Source: Prochlorococcus sp. AG-363-P15 (lineage in GTDB: Bacteria; Cyanobacteriota; Cyanobacteriia; PCC-6307; Cyanobiaceae). Taken from it: 37,803 bases of DNA. The notes beneath the pieces are model-generated. The model did not search any database and had not been told where the DNA came from. It was given only the letters and a program-made list of their open reading frames with translations. Below, piece after piece: positions 1 to 10,086 of the stretch. Location: assembly GCA_003278175.1 (NCBI GenBank), contig QCGF01000009.1, forward strand, positions 1-37,803, written 5' to 3'. The first letter of the stretch is position 1. The number at the start of each line of letters is the position of its first letter. A program made the position numbers and the translations under genes.

Positions 1-1273
1 CGCTGATGATGGTGTACGTCCTCAGACATTGGAAGCCATTAGTCATGCACGTGCCGCAGAAGTTCCAATAGTTGTTGCCATTAACAAGATCGATAAAGAA
101 GGAGCTAATCCAGATCGAGCAAAGCAAGAGCTTTCAGAACAAAACTTAATTGCTGAAGATTGGGGAGGCGATGTCGTGATGGTACCCGTCAGTGCAATCA
201 AAGGTGAAAATATCGACAAACTTCTAGAAATGATATTGCTAGTTACTGAAGTGGAAGATCTTCAAGCCAATCCTGATCGCCTAGCAAAAGGAACAGTTAT
301 TGAAGCGCATCTAGACAAAGCCAAGGGTCCAGTCGCAACACTATTGATCCAAAATGGCACCTTGAGATCAGGGGATGTAGTTGCTGCTGGGCCAGTACTT
401 GGAAAAGTCAGAGCGATGGTCGATGAAAATGGAGCAAGATTAAAAACAAGTGGCCCTTCGAGTGCTGTTGAAGCACTTGGTTTCAGCGAAGTACCTACTG
501 CAGGGGATGAGTTCGAAGTTTATCCAGACGAGAAATCTGCAAGGTCAGTAGTAGGAGAACGCGCTTCAGATGCACGCGCAACACGACTGGCACAGCAAAT
601 GGCATCTAGGCGAGTATCCCTATCAGCGATGTCAAGTCAGGCAAGTGAAGGAGAGCTTAAAGAACTAAATCTCATCTTGAAAGCTGATGTACAAGGTAGT
701 GTTGAAGCAATTCTTGGGTCACTCGAACAACTACCCAAAGATGAAGTCCAAGTAAGGGTTTTACTTTCAGCACCAGGAGAGATAACAGAAACTGACATAG
801 ATCTAGCTGCCGCATCAGGAGCAGTAGTAGTTGGCTTTAACACCTCAATGGCATCTGGAGCCAAACGAGCAGCTGATGCAACTGGTGTGGACGTTAGAGA
901 CTACGAAGTGATCTACAAACTGCTAGAAGACATTCAACTGGCCATGGAAGGACTTCTAGAGCCAGAAATGATTGAAGAAGCATTAGGCAATGCCGAAGTT
1001 CGAGCTATCTTTACCATTGGCAAGAGCTCAGTAGCAGGTTGCTATATAACCAATGGGAAATTACAACGAAACTGTCGTGTTCGAGTAAAGCGAGACTCTC
1101 AAATAGTCTTCGAAGGAGATCTCGACTCTCTCCGTCGCAATAAGGATGACGTCAAAGAAGTTGCCACTGGTTTCGAATGTGGATTAGGTTGCGATCGATT
1201 CTCTAATTGGAAAGAAGGTGACAACATTGAAGCATATAAATTTGTTACCCAAAAAAGAAAATTGCAAAACTAA
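1..1273 (+). CDS. infB: Translation initiation factor IF-2, C-terminal part (5' end outside window)
   Basis: IF-2 is the GTPase that brings initiator tRNA to the small ribosomal subunit. The frame is already open at base 2 and reads [16 protein letters not shown], a segment of the IF-2 G domain, so the gene begins before the window. Visible G-domain motifs are INKID (G4) and VPVSAIKG (G5). They are followed by domain II ([18 protein letters not shown]), domain III, and domain IV ending in [19 protein letters not shown]. The stop is TAA at 1271-1273. The variable N-terminal region is not seen. The next gene converges from the opposite strand, and I see no convincing terminator in the 78-base spacer. 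Identification is secure; only completeness is lacking. Confidence 0.97.
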   Translation, partial: ADDGVRPQTLEAISHARAAEVPIVVAINKIDKEGANPDRAKQELSEQNLIAEDWGGDVVMVPVSAIKGENIDKLLEMILLVTEVEDLQANPDRLAKGTVIEAHLDKAKGPVATLLIQNGTLRSGDVVAAGPVLGKVRAMVDENGARLKTSGPSSAVEALGFSEVPTAGDEFEVYPDEKSARSVVGERASDARATRLAQQMASRRVSLSAMSSQASEGELKELNLILKADVQGSVEAILGSLEQLPKDEVQVRVLLSAPGEITETDIDLAAASGAVVVGFNTSMASGAKRAADATGVDVRDYEVIYKLLEDIQLAMEGLLEPEMIEEALGNAEVRAIFTIGKSSVAGCYITNGKLQRNCRVRVKRDSQIVFEGDLDSLRRNKDDVKEVATGFECGLGCDRFSNWKEGDNIEAYKFVTQKRKLQN

Positions 1274-1351
1274 TAGAAACAAATTTAGCCACAAGATTTC
1301 CTTGAAATAATTAGAATTTTACCATGTGATTATCTATCATTGATTATATAT

Positions 1352-1609
1352 TTAATTATTTCTGGATCGGTCAAAATATAACAAAGAACTAAAGAGCAAA
1401 AGAGCACAAAACTGTATTAAGGCATCATTTAAAGTAACCATATTCCCAGAAAGTGCCCTCAAGCACATAACAAAGAGTCCAAGACATGAAGAGCCAAAAA
1501 AAGCAATCCACAAAACTCTCCGCAAACCCAGATAAGGGCTTTTAGATTCTTTCAGAAGTCTTTCTCTAAGCTTTGGATCAATTTTGGAAGAGGGAGATTT
1601 CTCAGTCAA
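1352..1609 (-). CDS. DUF3493-type small membrane protein
   Basis: This is an 85-residue protein with a charged N-terminus (residues 1-30, containing the segment SPYLGLRR) and two hydrophobic segments at about 32-50 and 63-78. The short RxxLL-K-(A/S)-(K/S)-PY-GLRR pattern before two membrane spans resembles the cyanobacterial and plastid DUF3493 family, whose function is not established. The family assignment is from memory of the pattern, not from a search. The gene converges on infB and sits 43 bases upstream of tRNA-Thr, which is on the other strand. The start is the ATG at 1609; no strong Shine-Dalgarno sequence is visible. Confidence 0.72.
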   Translation of the reverse strand: MTEKSPSSKIDPKLRERLLKESKSPYLGLRRVLWIAFFGSSCLGLFVMCLRALSGNMVTLNDALIQFCALLLFSSLLYFDRSRNN

Positions 1610-1652
1610 CAGATTCTCAAAACAGAAACAACAATGTTAGGTTCCCTTTGCT

Positions 1653-1724
<72 letters not shown>

Positions 1725-1755
1725 CTTTTAATGGGCTTTTTGAAACGCAAAAGCA

Positions 1756-1779
1756 AAGCCCCCTCGTTAGAGGGGGCTT
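1756..1779 (-). terminator. Rho-independent terminator of psbA
   Basis: A perfect 10-base stem, AAGCCCCCTC/GAGGGGGCTT, encloses the loop GTTA. It lies 54 bases past the psbA stop. Read on the minus strand, the stem is followed by the T-rich stretch TTTGCTTTTGCG. On the plus strand no T-tract follows, so it serves psbA best, although it also lies just beyond tRNA-Thr. Confidence 0.85.
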
Positions 1780-1833
1780 GAAGGCTGAGGCAAGGGAAAC
1801 CTTATTGCCTCTCTAAACCAAATTTACTGAAGC

Positions 1834-2916
1834 TCAACCAATAGCAGGAGCAACTAATGCCACAGAAGTGGTCTCAGCAGCTGCCAAGTCTAGAGGGAAG
1901 TTATGAGCATTACGCTCATGCATTACTTCCATACCTAAGTTGGCGCGGTTCAGAACGTCACCCCAAGTTGGAACGACCTTACCTTGAGCATCAAGGATCG
2001 ACTGGTTGAAGTTAAAGCCATTCAAGTTGAAGGCCATGGTGCAAATGCCCATGGACGTAAACCAAACGCAAACAACCGGGAAGATCGCTAAGAAAAAGTG
2101 AAGGCTACGACTGTTATTAAAGCTGGCGTATTGGAAGATCAAACGACCAAAGTAACCGTGTGCAGCAACAATGTTGTAGGTCTCTTCTTCTTGGCCAAAC
2201 TTGTAGCCATAGTTCTGTGATTCGTTCTCAGTAGTTTCACGAATCAAGGATGAAGTAACAAGCGAACCATGCATCGCTGAGAACAAACTTCCACCAAACA
2301 TGCCTGCGACACCAAGCATATGGAAAGGATGCATCAGGATATTGTGCTCAGCTTGGAACACAAACATGAAGTTGAAGGTTCCTGAGATGCCAAGAGGCAT
2401 ACCATCAGACAATGAACCTTGTCCGAATGGATAGATAAGGAACACTGCAAAAGCAGCAGACACAGGAGCGGAATAAGCAACGCAAATCCAAGGACGCATG
2501 CCTAAACGGTATGAAAGCTCCCACTGACGTCCCATCCAACCGCAAATACCGATCAGAAAATGGAAAACAATCAGCTGGTAAGGACCGCCGTTATAAAGCC
2601 ATTCATCAATTGATGCAGCTTCCCAAATTGGGTAGAAGTGCATACCAATGGCATTACTAGAAGGCACAACAGCACCAGAAATGATGTTGTTGCCATACAT
2701 CAAAGAACCTGCAACAGGCTCGCGGATACCATCGATATCAACCGGTGGTGCCGCAATGAAGGCAATGATGAAACAAATGGTGGCCGATAACAGGCAAGGG
2801 ATCATCAAAACTCCAAACCAACCGACATATAGACGGTTATTGGTAGAAGTGACCCACTCGCAGAACTGCGGCCAACCTTTAAGCAACGCAGAACGCTGCT
2901 GTTGAAGGGTGGTCAT
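1834..2916 (-). CDS. psbA: Photosystem II reaction centre protein D1
   Basis: D1 binds P680, pheophytin, QB and most of the Mn4CaO5 cluster in photosystem II. The 360-residue sequence is nearly identical to known D1 across its five membrane helices. TyrZ lies in the segment containing YSAPVSAA, the Mn ligand Asp in [12 protein letters not shown], and the QB/iron histidine in [10 protein letters not shown]. The C-terminal precursor is cut after LDLA, leaving a 15-residue extension to be removed by CtpA. The protein has one more residue near the N-terminus than Synechocystis D1, so canonical position 130 is residue 131 here. It is Gln, the residue associated with low-light-type D1:1. The gene is monocistronic with its own terminator. 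No clear Shine-Dalgarno sequence precedes the ATG at 2916. Confidence 0.99.
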   Translation of the reverse strand: MTTLQQQRSALLKGWPQFCEWVTSTNNRLYVGWFGVLMIPCLLSATICFIIAFIAAPPVDIDGIREPVAGSLMYGNNIISGAVVPSSNAIGMHFYPIWEAASIDEWLYNGGPYQLIVFHFLIGICGWMGRQWELSYRLGMRPWICVAYSAPVSAAFAVFLIYPFGQGSLSDGMPLGISGTFNFMFVFQAEHNILMHPFHMLGVAGMFGGSLFSAMHGSLVTSSLIRETTENESQNYGYKFGQEEETYNIVAAHGYFGRLIFQYASFNNSRSLHFFLAIFPVVCVWFTSMGICTMAFNLNGFNFNQSILDAQGKVVPTWGDVLNRANLGMEVMHERNAHNFPLDLAAAETTSVALVAPAIG

Positions 2917-3261
2917 GAGGACGTGTAAAAAGTCCCAAAGGGACGGTTAGTAAGGACAGGTACAACCTGCCGCAAGGATTTTAAAGGAAAATTGTGCAAT
3001 TTGCGGGATGAAGTTAAAAGGCTTTGTAAATCCATAAGCAGTTTCTAATGGATTTATTCTTAATCAGTTGCCTGAGAATTGAACAGCAAGGTACCTTTCA
3101 TTTGCCGTTGGAAAAGCAATTCGTTCAAGCCCAAAGCTCGAATGGCTCAAAACGCCTTCTGAAAAAGAAAGTTAGTACACTTACAATTAGAAAAGCTTTG
3201 CGGCCAATTGTTAGCGTCTCTCTCAAGGTGAACCTCACGTAAATTCGACCAAGATTGACTA
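2917..3261. other. psbA / radical SAM divergent intergenic region
   Basis: This spacer of 345 bases holds the psbA leader and promoter (minus strand) and the upstream region of the radical SAM gene (plus strand). In the psbA leader there is a small hairpin, GTCCC-AAA-GGGAC (2932-2936 with 2940-2944), and a shorter AGGT-ACA-ACCT (2958-2968). An A/T-rich TAAAAT-like hexamer lies on the psbA strand, but I cannot pair it with a good -35 box. A 64-codon open frame on the plus strand (3048-3242) has no recognisable features, and I do not call it a gene. Confidence 0.5.
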
Positions 3262-4887
3262 ATGAGTAGCATTGCCTCTCATACATCTCCTTCAGCAAAG
3301 GTCTTGGCTAAAGCATCAGAAGCCGAGAAAGTCTTATTTGTTCGCCTTCCATGCAATCCAATATTCCCAATTGGACCTATATACCTAGCCGATCATTTGC
3401 ACAAATGTTTTCCAAGACTGCCTCAAAAGATTCTTGACCTAGCAGCCATACCAGTACTTGATGTTGAGCCAGCATTAATTGCAAATATCAATGAATTTCA
3501 CCCTTCATTATTAGTTTTTTCATGGAGGGATATTCAAATATATGCACCAGTTGATGGGAGAGGAGGGAATCCACTTCAAAACTCATTTGAAGTTTTTTAT
3601 GCACGCAACCCTCTCAAAAGATTAAGAGGAGCCATAGGCGGCTTGAGGCTAATGACTAGTCATTATGGCGAACTTTGGAGGAATCAACGTCTCATAAAAA
3701 AAGGTCTTAGTCATGCCCAAACTCATAAAAAACATGCAAGAGCGGTTTTAGGTGGTGGAGCAGTAAGCGTGTTTTATGAGCAACTTGGGAAATCACTTCC
3801 AAAAGGAACAATTGTTTCGGTAGGAGAAGGAGAACCTTTACTAGAAAAATTACTTCTTGGAGAATCAATAAAGCAAGAGAGGTGTTTTGTAGCAGGTGAA
3901 CAAATAAGGCCAGGACTTATCCATGAGAATCCAATTAGCCGTCCCAAGACAGCGTGTGATTATAAATATATTGCCTCTATATGGTCACAACTAGATTGGT
4001 ATTTCGAGGGGGGTGATTTCTATATTGGAGTGCAAACTAAAAGAGGCTGTCCTCACAATTGCTGCTATTGCATCTATACAGTCGTTGAGGGGAAGCAAGT
4101 GCGTGTAAACCCTGTAAAAGAAGTCGTCAAAGAAATGAGCCAGCTATATGAATTAGGGGTCAGGAGCTTTTGGTTTACAGATGCACAGTTTATACCTGCC
4201 AAACGTTACATAGAAGATGCCAAGGAACTATTGATAGCAATTAAAGAAGCTGGCCTCAAGGATATTCAATGGGCAGCATATATACGAGCAGATAATATTG
4301 ATAATGAATTGGCCAAATTAATGGTTGAGACAGGGATGAGCTACTTTGAAATTGGAATAACTTCTGGGTCGCAAGAGCTTACAAGAAAAATGAGAATGGG
4401 CTATAATCTAAGGACAGTTCTAGAGAACTGTGAAATGCTTGCCAAGGCAGGCTTCAATGCGAATGTTTCGGTTAATTATTCATTCAATGTTATTGATGAG
4501 AAGCCTGAAACCATTCGGCAAACAATTACATATCATAGAGAAATCGAACGTATTTTTGGCCCCGAAAAAGTTGAAGCCGCAATCTTCTTTATTGGGCTTC
4601 AACCACATACTCACTTAGAGCAATATGGCTTTGAAAAAGGAATAATCAAGCCAGGGTATAACCCAATGAGCATGATGCCTTGGACAGCAAGGAAACTTCT
4701 ATGGAATCCTGAGCCAATGGGAAAAACTTTTGGAAAGATATGCCTGGAAGCCTTTGATAAAAATCCCGAAAACTTCGGAAGAACAGTAATGGAATTACTA
4801 GAACGTGACTATGGGAAAGCCCCTCTAGAAGAATCATTGCGAGCACCTTTGAAAGGGGCTCGGCCTATTGCAAATGCAATACGCTGA
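3262..4887 (+). CDS. B12-binding-type radical SAM protein, possible photosystem II high-light acclimation family
   Basis: The 541-residue protein has an N-terminal Rossmann-like region (about 20-210, including LFVRLPCNPIFPIGPIYLA and VSVGEGEPLLEKLL) that resembles the cobalamin-binding domain of B12-dependent radical SAM enzymes. A radical SAM core follows with Cys263, Cys267 and Cys270 in the segment RGCPHNCCYC, the CX3CX2C motif that binds the 4Fe-4S cluster and SAM. Downstream, the segments FWFTDAQFIP and EIGITSGSQELTRKMRMGY fit the radical SAM barrel. I recall cyanobacterial relatives being named for photosystem II high-light acclimation; the reaction is not known to me. It is divergent from psbA, which fits that name. 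The last 79 bases overlap the convergent CPBP gene. The start ATG at 3262 lacks a clear ribosome binding site. Confidence 0.85.
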   Translation: MSSIASHTSPSAKVLAKASEAEKVLFVRLPCNPIFPIGPIYLADHLHKCFPRLPQKILDLAAIPVLDVEPALIANINEFHPSLLVFSWRDIQIYAPVDGRGGNPLQNSFEVFYARNPLKRLRGAIGGLRLMTSHYGELWRNQRLIKKGLSHAQTHKKHARAVLGGGAVSVFYEQLGKSLPKGTIVSVGEGEPLLEKLLLGESIKQERCFVAGEQIRPGLIHENPISRPKTACDYKYIASIWSQLDWYFEGGDFYIGVQTKRGCPHNCCYCIYTVVEGKQVRVNPVKEVVKEMSQLYELGVRSFWFTDAQFIPAKRYIEDAKELLIAIKEAGLKDIQWAAYIRADNIDNELAKLMVETGMSYFEIGITSGSQELTRKMRMGYNLRTVLENCEMLAKAGFNANVSVNYSFNVIDEKPETIRQTITYHREIERIFGPEKVEAAIFFIGLQPHTHLEQYGFEKGIIKPGYNPMSMMPWTARKLLWNPEPMGKTFGKICLEAFDKNPENFGRTVMELLERDYGKAPLEESLRAPLKGARPIANAIR

Positions 4888-5696
4888 CCAATAAGAAACA
4901 ACAAAAGAGCAAAAATAGCTAAAAAGCCCCCAATAGGATTCAATTCAGATCCACCGGGCCCAAATAACCAACCTGGTGTATCAGGAGAAAATTGAACCAA
5001 ACCATTAGAGACAACAAACCATCCACCTACCAATCCTCCATGGAGGCCGATACATCCCCATAATGAACCTATATCAAGCTTTTTAATGAGTGCCAAGGCC
5101 AGTCCTAATAGAAATAGTCCAATCAGTATTCCTATGAGAGGCCAAAAACCAATATTGAAACGTGCATGCACAACGCTAAAAATTGACGCATGAAAAATAC
5201 ATCCCAGCTGAGGACGAACTAGAAAATTCATTTCGGTCAAAAGCCAACCACGGAAAATAACTTCTTCTGCGAACCCAACTCCTATAGCCAAAGCAATTGC
5301 ATTAAGTAAAACACCTATATTTAACTCTCCTTTCCAATGACCCCAAGATGTAGATAAAACAGGTATTAAAATGAAAGAAATCAAAACAAAAGAATAAAAA
5401 AATCCTCTGAATAAAGATTTTATAGATCTATTCAAAGGCAGCCAATTTAAGCCAAGAGAAGTAATGTAATTCGCATGGTTCCATCTATATCTAGACCAAC
5501 TTGGCATCAATAGTAAAAACACAGAAAAGCTAAAAATAGTTCCTATCAATGCAATCTGATTCTGAGCTAATTTTAAGAAGGCAAAACTAAATAGCTGCGA
5601 AAGGATCCATCCCACCAAGTAAACTACGGGGATTAATGTAATAGTCGGAATCCAGAGATATTTCTGAGTTAACCAACCTTTCCAATAGTAAAGCAA
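4809..5696 (-). CDS. CPBP family intramembrane metalloprotease
   Basis: This is a 295-residue multi-spanning membrane protein. It carries the CPBP (CAAX protease and bacteriocin-processing) motifs: EEVIFRGW (about residues 144-151), a histidine in HASIFSVVHARF, and a third histidine in GLHGGLVGG. These residues form the presumed metal-binding active site. In cyanobacteria the family's substrates are mostly unknown. The start appears to be TTG at 5696, since no ATG lies near the N-terminus before residue 64; the exact start is uncertain. It begins 8 bases after the clpS stop, so it probably belongs to a dapL-clpS-CPBP unit. The 3' end runs 79 bases into the radical SAM gene. Confidence 0.85.
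   Translation of the reverse strand: MLYYWKGWLTQKYLWIPTITLIPVVYLVGWILSQLFSFAFLKLAQNQIALIGTIFSFSVFLLLMPSWSRYRWNHANYITSLGLNWLPLNRSIKSLFRGFFYSFVLISFILIPVLSTSWGHWKGELNIGVLLNAIALAIGVGFAEEVIFRGWLLTEMNFLVRPQLGCIFHASIFSVVHARFNIGFWPLIGILIGLFLLGLALALIKKLDIGSLWGCIGLHGGLVGGWFVVSNGLVQFSPDTPGWLFGPGGSELNPIGGFLAIFALLLFLIGQRIAFAIGRAPFKGARNDSSRGAFP
4841..4861. repeat. 21-base near-perfect palindrome inside two overlapping gene ends
   Basis: GAGCACCTTT-G-AAAGGGGCTC is a palindrome with a single A/G mismatch. It lies in the convergent overlap of the radical SAM and CPBP genes and codes on both strands. The plus frame reads RAPLKGAR and the minus frame reads RAPFKGAR. With a loop of only 1 to 3 bases it would make a tight hairpin in RNA. 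No T-tract follows on either strand, so ordinary intrinsic termination is not evident. Confidence 0.8.
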
Positions 5697-5704
5697 TGTG
5701 CTAA

Positions 5705-6001
5705 TCAGTTTTCTTTTTCGATGGTACTAGTTAGGCCCTTGGAGTTAAGAGTCTCAGAATAAAATTCTGCAGGTTCAAGGTCGCATATTATGACAAGGCC
5801 AATACCCGTTTTATGAGCCTCAAGCATCACTGCAATTGCATCCTGCTCGCTCAGCTGAGGGACCACACTTCGCAAGGTTTCTACAACATATTCCATAGTA
5901 TTGACAGGATCATTGTGAAGTAAAACCTTATATCTAGGCGATGTCTTTCTTATAGTCTCAGGTTTCTTTTCTAAAACTGTAGCTCCACTTTGACCAGACA
6001 T
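5705..6001 (-). CDS. clpS: ATP-dependent Clp protease adaptor ClpS
   Basis: ClpS binds N-degron substrates and hands them to the ClpAP/ClpCP protease. Family features are the segment YKVLLHNDPVNTMEYVVETL, with the Asn-Asp degron pocket, followed by AHKTGIGLVIICDLEPAEFY. I chose the ATG at 6001 (98 residues) because GGAG stands six bases upstream and because the family begins with a short disordered tail. The adjacent ATG at 6004 is equally possible. The frame also stays open to a TTG at 6082 that overlaps the dapL stop (TTGA), which would add 27 residues and would suggest coupled translation. It is followed 8 bases later by the CPBP protease gene. Confidence 0.93.
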   Translation of the reverse strand: MSGQSGATVLEKKPETIRKTSPRYKVLLHNDPVNTMEYVVETLRSVVPQLSEQDAIAVMLEAHKTGIGLVIICDLEPAEFYSETLNSKGLTSTIEKEN

Positions 6002-6078
6002 CATAAACTCCACTAAAGGAAAAGTTGTTGAACTTTTATTCTCATGAGACTTGAGAATATTTTGATAGACAAAGTATT

Positions 6079-7308
6079 TCAAGAAATACTGGCTATCTGT
6101 CGCATAGCCTTCTCAACATTTACTCGATTGTTAAATGCAGAAAGACGAAAATAGCCTTCTCCAGAACTACCAAAACCACTACCTGGTGTCCCAACCACAT
6201 ATGCCTTTTGAAGCAAAAAGTCAAAGAAGTCCCAGGAGCTCATCCCATCAGGAACTTTAATCCATACGTATGGAGCATTTTGACCACCATAAACTGTAAA
6301 TCCTGCCTTAGTTAAACAACTTCTGATTATTGCTGCATTTTCCATATAAAAGCTGACAAGTGCCTTAACTTCTATCTGACCCTCTTTTGAATAAACAGCT
6401 TCCGCTCCGCGTTGAACTATATAACTAACTCCATTAAATTTAGTACTCTGACGTCGATTCCACAAACTCCAAAGATCCACAAGATTTCCATTAGAAGTTT
6501 TACCTTTAAGATTTTTTGGAATCACAGTAAATGCGCAGCGGGTTCCTGTAAATCCTGCATTCTTAGAAAAAGAACGAAATTCAATAGCACAATCTTTAGC
6601 ACCATCTATTTCATAAATCGAATGCGGCAAAGATTCATCTTGAATAAATGCTTCATAAGCCGCATCAAATAAAATCAATGCGTCATTTTTGTTGGCATAA
6701 GAAACCCAATTTGCAAGCTGTTTTTTACTTGCAGTTGCACCAGTTGGATTATTAGGGAAACACAAATAGATCAAATCCAAAGGCTTTTCAGGAAGACTTG
6801 CCTCAAAATTATTTTCTGCATTGATTGGAAGATAGGAAAGACCGGCATATCTTCCAGACTCTCCAGCAATCCCAGTCCGGCCTGACATCACATTGCTATC
6901 CACATAAACCGGGTAAACAGGATCTGTTACCGCAATATGATTACTATCTCCAAGAATATCGAGAATATTGCTGCTATCACATTTAGAGCCATCAGAAACG
7001 AAAATTTCATCTGCACTTACTTCACAGCCACGTTTCTGGTAATCGGATTTAGCAATAGCTTCTCTCAACCAGCTATATCCTTGTTCTGGTCCATACCCAT
7101 GGAAGCCAACCTCTGTACCCATCTCATCAATGGCCTGCTTCATTGCATTTCGACAAGCCAATGGCAGAGGTTCTGTTACATCTCCAATGCCTAGGCGAAT
7201 AAGATCAGCATTAACCTGGCGCTGACTGAATTCCTGAACTCTTCGAGCAATCTCTGGGAACAAATATCCCGCTTTGAGTTTTAGATAATTCGAATTGACC
7301 TGAACCAC
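6079..7308 (-). CDS. dapL: LL-diaminopimelate aminotransferase
   Basis: DapL converts tetrahydrodipicolinate directly to LL-diaminopimelate, the route to lysine and peptidoglycan used by cyanobacteria and plants. It is a class I PLP aminotransferase: the PLP lysine lies in [14 protein letters not shown], with [10 protein letters not shown] near the N-terminus, FVSDGSKCD, and [10 protein letters not shown] favour the GTG at 7308 (409 residues) because family members begin at [19 protein letters not shown]. Two ATG codons further upstream (7335 and 7356) would add 9 or 16 residues and cannot be excluded, since no start has a clear ribosome binding site. The likely partner genes downstream are clpS and the CPBP protease. 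Confidence 0.95.
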   Translation of the reverse strand: MVQVNSNYLKLKAGYLFPEIARRVQEFSQRQVNADLIRLGIGDVTEPLPLACRNAMKQAIDEMGTEVGFHGYGPEQGYSWLREAIAKSDYQKRGCEVSADEIFVSDGSKCDSSNILDILGDSNHIAVTDPVYPVYVDSNVMSGRTGIAGESGRYAGLSYLPINAENNFEASLPEKPLDLIYLCFPNNPTGATASKKQLANWVSYANKNDALILFDAAYEAFIQDESLPHSIYEIDGAKDCAIEFRSFSKNAGFTGTRCAFTVIPKNLKGKTSNGNLVDLWSLWNRRQSTKFNGVSYIVQRGAEAVYSKEGQIEVKALVSFYMENAAIIRSCLTKAGFTVYGGQNAPYVWIKVPDGMSSWDFFDFLLQKAYVVGTPGSGFGSSGEGYFRLSAFNNRVNVEKAMRQIASIS

Positions 7309-7401
7309 GAAAGCAAATGCATCAACCAAGTTCATCCTGCTACGAAAAGTGTCCATCTGTGGAGTCCATCCATACGATGTATCTAAGGGAGAACTTTGTC
7401 T

Positions 7402-10086
7402 ATGGTCCCCATTCCCTTGAAAAAGACAGCTCCATCAACTAACCGCCTCAATCCAATCATCTTTGAAAAGTTAGTTGATCCTGATATCAATAAGCCTGCT
7501 CGCTACTTAGGGCATGAATTAGGAGTAAAGGAACGCAATTGGGAAACAGCCAAAGTACGTTGGGGACTTACATATCCAGAGTTATATGAAGTTGGAATAA
7601 GTAACTCGGGCCATATCATTCTCTATTCAATATTGAATGCAATACCAGGACAAATATGTGACAGAGCATATCTTCCTGCTCCTGATTTTGCTGAACGCCT
7701 CAGACAAACTGGTCAATCTTTATTTGGCCTGGAAAATCGCAAACCACTTTTCTCATTCGACATACTTGGCTTCAGTCTTAGCTATGAACTAGGGGCTACC
7801 AACATCTTAGAAATGTTGGACCTTGCGGATATACCGCTTTATGCAAAAGATCGTGGAGATCTGGCTATAAATCATCCAGATTCTCCCCCACTTATTTTTG
7901 CTGGTGGTCCCACAGCCACAAGTAATCCAGAACCTTATGCAGATTTCTTTGATTTTTTTGCTCTAGGTGATGGTGAAGAACTTTTACCAGAAATTGGGCT
8001 AGTAATTGGTGAATCTAAAAATGGCAACATTTCACGTTCTGAATTGCTTCGCGATCTTTCAGAAATTCCTGGTGTCTATATCCCCTCTCTCTATAAATTT
8101 AATGCAAGTAAAACCACAATTGAACCACTTCATCAAAGTACACCAAAAAAAATCATTAGGCGTGTCGCAACCCCAATTCCGCACTATGCCATTGGCTTAG
8201 TTCCCCATATAGAAACCATCCATGATCGCTTAACAGTAGAAGTCAGGAGAGGTTGTACACGTGGATGTCGTTTTTGTCAGCCAGGAATGCTTACAAGGCC
8301 AGCCAGAGACGTAAGTCCAAAAGAAGTAATCAATGCCATTGAAACAGGCATGCAAAAAACTGGCTATAGCGACTTTTCTCTTCTCTCTCTCAGCTGTAGC
8401 GATTATCTAGCTTTACCTGCCGTAGGAATGGAGCTGCGGAATAGACTAAATAAGCAAAACATCTCACTGCAATTACCCAGCCAAAGAATAGATAGATTTA
8501 ATGATGACATTGCTCATATTCTTGGTGGTAGTAGAAGATCTGGATTGACTTTTGCCCCTGAAGCAGGAACACAAAGACTCAGAGACATTATTAATAAAGG
8601 GCTAACTGATGCTGATCTTTTACAAGGTGTTCGCAAGGCAATGGAAAACGGATATAAAAAAATCAAGCTCTATTTTATGATTGGACTTCCTGGAGAAAAT
8701 GATGAAGACGTTCTAGGCATCGCTGGTACTTGTCAGATGCTTCAAGAAAAATGCAAAGATCTAGGAAACTTAAAGTTAAACATAACCATAAGTAACTTCA
8801 CCCCAAAACCTCATACACCTTTTCAATGGCACAATGTTTCCAATCAAGAATTAGAGCGGCGGCAAAAGCTATTAAAAAGCAGATTTCGCTCTCTTAAAAG
8901 TATTAAAGGAAATTTCACCGATGTTCGCCTATCTTCAATGGAAGATTTCATCGGGAGAGGTGATAGAAGTCTCTCAAGAGTTATAGAGGCGGCTTGGAGA
9001 AAAGGGGCTGGAATGGATGCATGGTTCGAATCTTTAGACCGTACTTATGAAGCGTGGTCTCAAGCCATTAAGGAAGCAGGACTGGAAGGGAAATACAGGA
9101 AACTTGAAATGGGCTTTTGGAGTGCTATAGAAGCACTAAATCATGGAGATCTGAATCAATTTTGCGCACAGAATCTTCCATGGGACCACATTGATACAGG
9201 CATAACTAAAAGCTGGCTAGCCAAAGATCTTGTAAATGCCTTAAACAAACAAATAACTCCTGATTGTTCCTTTGAAAAATGCAGCTCATGTGGAGTTTGT
9301 GGACCTGAACTAGGTCACAACGTTATTGTTCCGGCTCCTTCAATCCCAAAGCGACAACCTCCTCAATCTCCTCCAAATAAAAGAGCTTGCCGAATCCGCT
9401 TCCGCTTTTCAAAAACAAAGCCAATAGATCTACTTAGTCATCTAGATATTGTTCGTTTAATTGAAAGAGCACTTCGACGTAGTCAATTGCCAGTTAGTTA
9501 CAGCGAAGGATTTCATCCCTTGCCACGTTTAAAAATTGCCCTGGCTTTACCACTAGGGGTTGAAGCATTTGGAGAATGGATGGAAATCGATTTCTTCGAA
9601 GAAGTGCATCATGAAAAAGTGAAAAAAAAGCTCGAAGAAAACCTACCGAAAGGTCTAAACATAATTGAAGCAAAAAGCATTCCCACATCTAAAAGTACAA
9701 TTAACAAAGAGCTTTATTCTTCAGTCTGGAGTTTCGAACTACAAGTCATTTCAGGAGACAGGCTTCGACACTTTGAATGGCAAGAATCTATAGATCATAT
9801 CCTTAAATCTGAAGAACTAATTTGGAATGATACTGATAAGAAAGGAAGGCCAAGAACAAGAAACTGTCGGAATGAACTAAACTCACTAATACTTAAACCC
9901 ACAAAATATTCAATATCAGAGCTTTCTAGGAACCAAGGGATCCAACTTCAACTCAATGCTTTGATAGATCCTATAGGAAGAAGTATTAAACCAATACAGG
10001 TAAAGCACTGGATAGAGGAATATTTAGGCAAATCACTTGGGATGTCTCATGTGCAAAGGGATGAAATTCAGTTACTCAAATGCTAG
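7402..10086 (+). CDS. TIGR03960-type radical SAM protein fused to DUF2344
   Basis: The protein has 894 residues with at least three parts. The N-terminal region (about 1-270) resembles the B12-binding-like domain of this family ([17 protein letters not shown] and [20 protein letters not shown]). A radical SAM core follows with Cys285, Cys289 and Cys292 in [14 protein letters not shown]. The C-terminal DUF2344 domain runs from about residue 655 ([19 protein letters not shown]). Between them, near residue 622, is the four-cysteine cluster [12 protein letters not shown]. The reaction is unknown to me. The family is often found beside RNase E/G, as here, which suggests an RNA- or ribosome-related role. 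The start is ATG 7402 or TTG 7396; AGGGAG at 7386-7391 would serve TTG with 4-base and ATG with 10-base spacing. Confidence 0.9.
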   Translation: MVPIPLKKTAPSTNRLNPIIFEKLVDPDINKPARYLGHELGVKERNWETAKVRWGLTYPELYEVGISNSGHIILYSILNAIPGQICDRAYLPAPDFAERLRQTGQSLFGLENRKPLFSFDILGFSLSYELGATNILEMLDLADIPLYAKDRGDLAINHPDSPPLIFAGGPTATSNPEPYADFFDFFALGDGEELLPEIGLVIGESKNGNISRSELLRDLSEIPGVYIPSLYKFNASKTTIEPLHQSTPKKIIRRVATPIPHYAIGLVPHIETIHDRLTVEVRRGCTRGCRFCQPGMLTRPARDVSPKEVINAIETGMQKTGYSDFSLLSLSCSDYLALPAVGMELRNRLNKQNISLQLPSQRIDRFNDDIAHILGGSRRSGLTFAPEAGTQRLRDIINKGLTDADLLQGVRKAMENGYKKIKLYFMIGLPGENDEDVLGIAGTCQMLQEKCKDLGNLKLNITISNFTPKPHTPFQWHNVSNQELERRQKLLKSRFRSLKSIKGNFTDVRLSSMEDFIGRGDRSLSRVIEAAWRKGAGMDAWFESLDRTYEAWSQAIKEAGLEGKYRKLEMGFWSAIEALNHGDLNQFCAQNLPWDHIDTGITKSWLAKDLVNALNKQITPDCSFEKCSSCGVCGPELGHNVIVPAPSIPKRQPPQSPPNKRACRIRFRFSKTKPIDLLSHLDIVRLIERALRRSQLPVSYSEGFHPLPRLKIALALPLGVEAFGEWMEIDFFEEVHHEKVKKKLEENLPKGLNIIEAKSIPTSKSTINKELYSSVWSFELQVISGDRLRHFEWQESIDHILKSEELIWNDTDKKGRPRTRNCRNELNSLILKPTKYSISELSRNQGIQLQLNALIDPIGRSIKPIQVKHWIEEYLGKSLGMSHVQRDEIQLLKC

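Noticed and set aside
3048-3242. 64-codon open frame between psbA and the radical SAM gene
   Set aside because: No recognisable domain, membrane segment or ribosome binding site, and its composition looks like spacer sequence.
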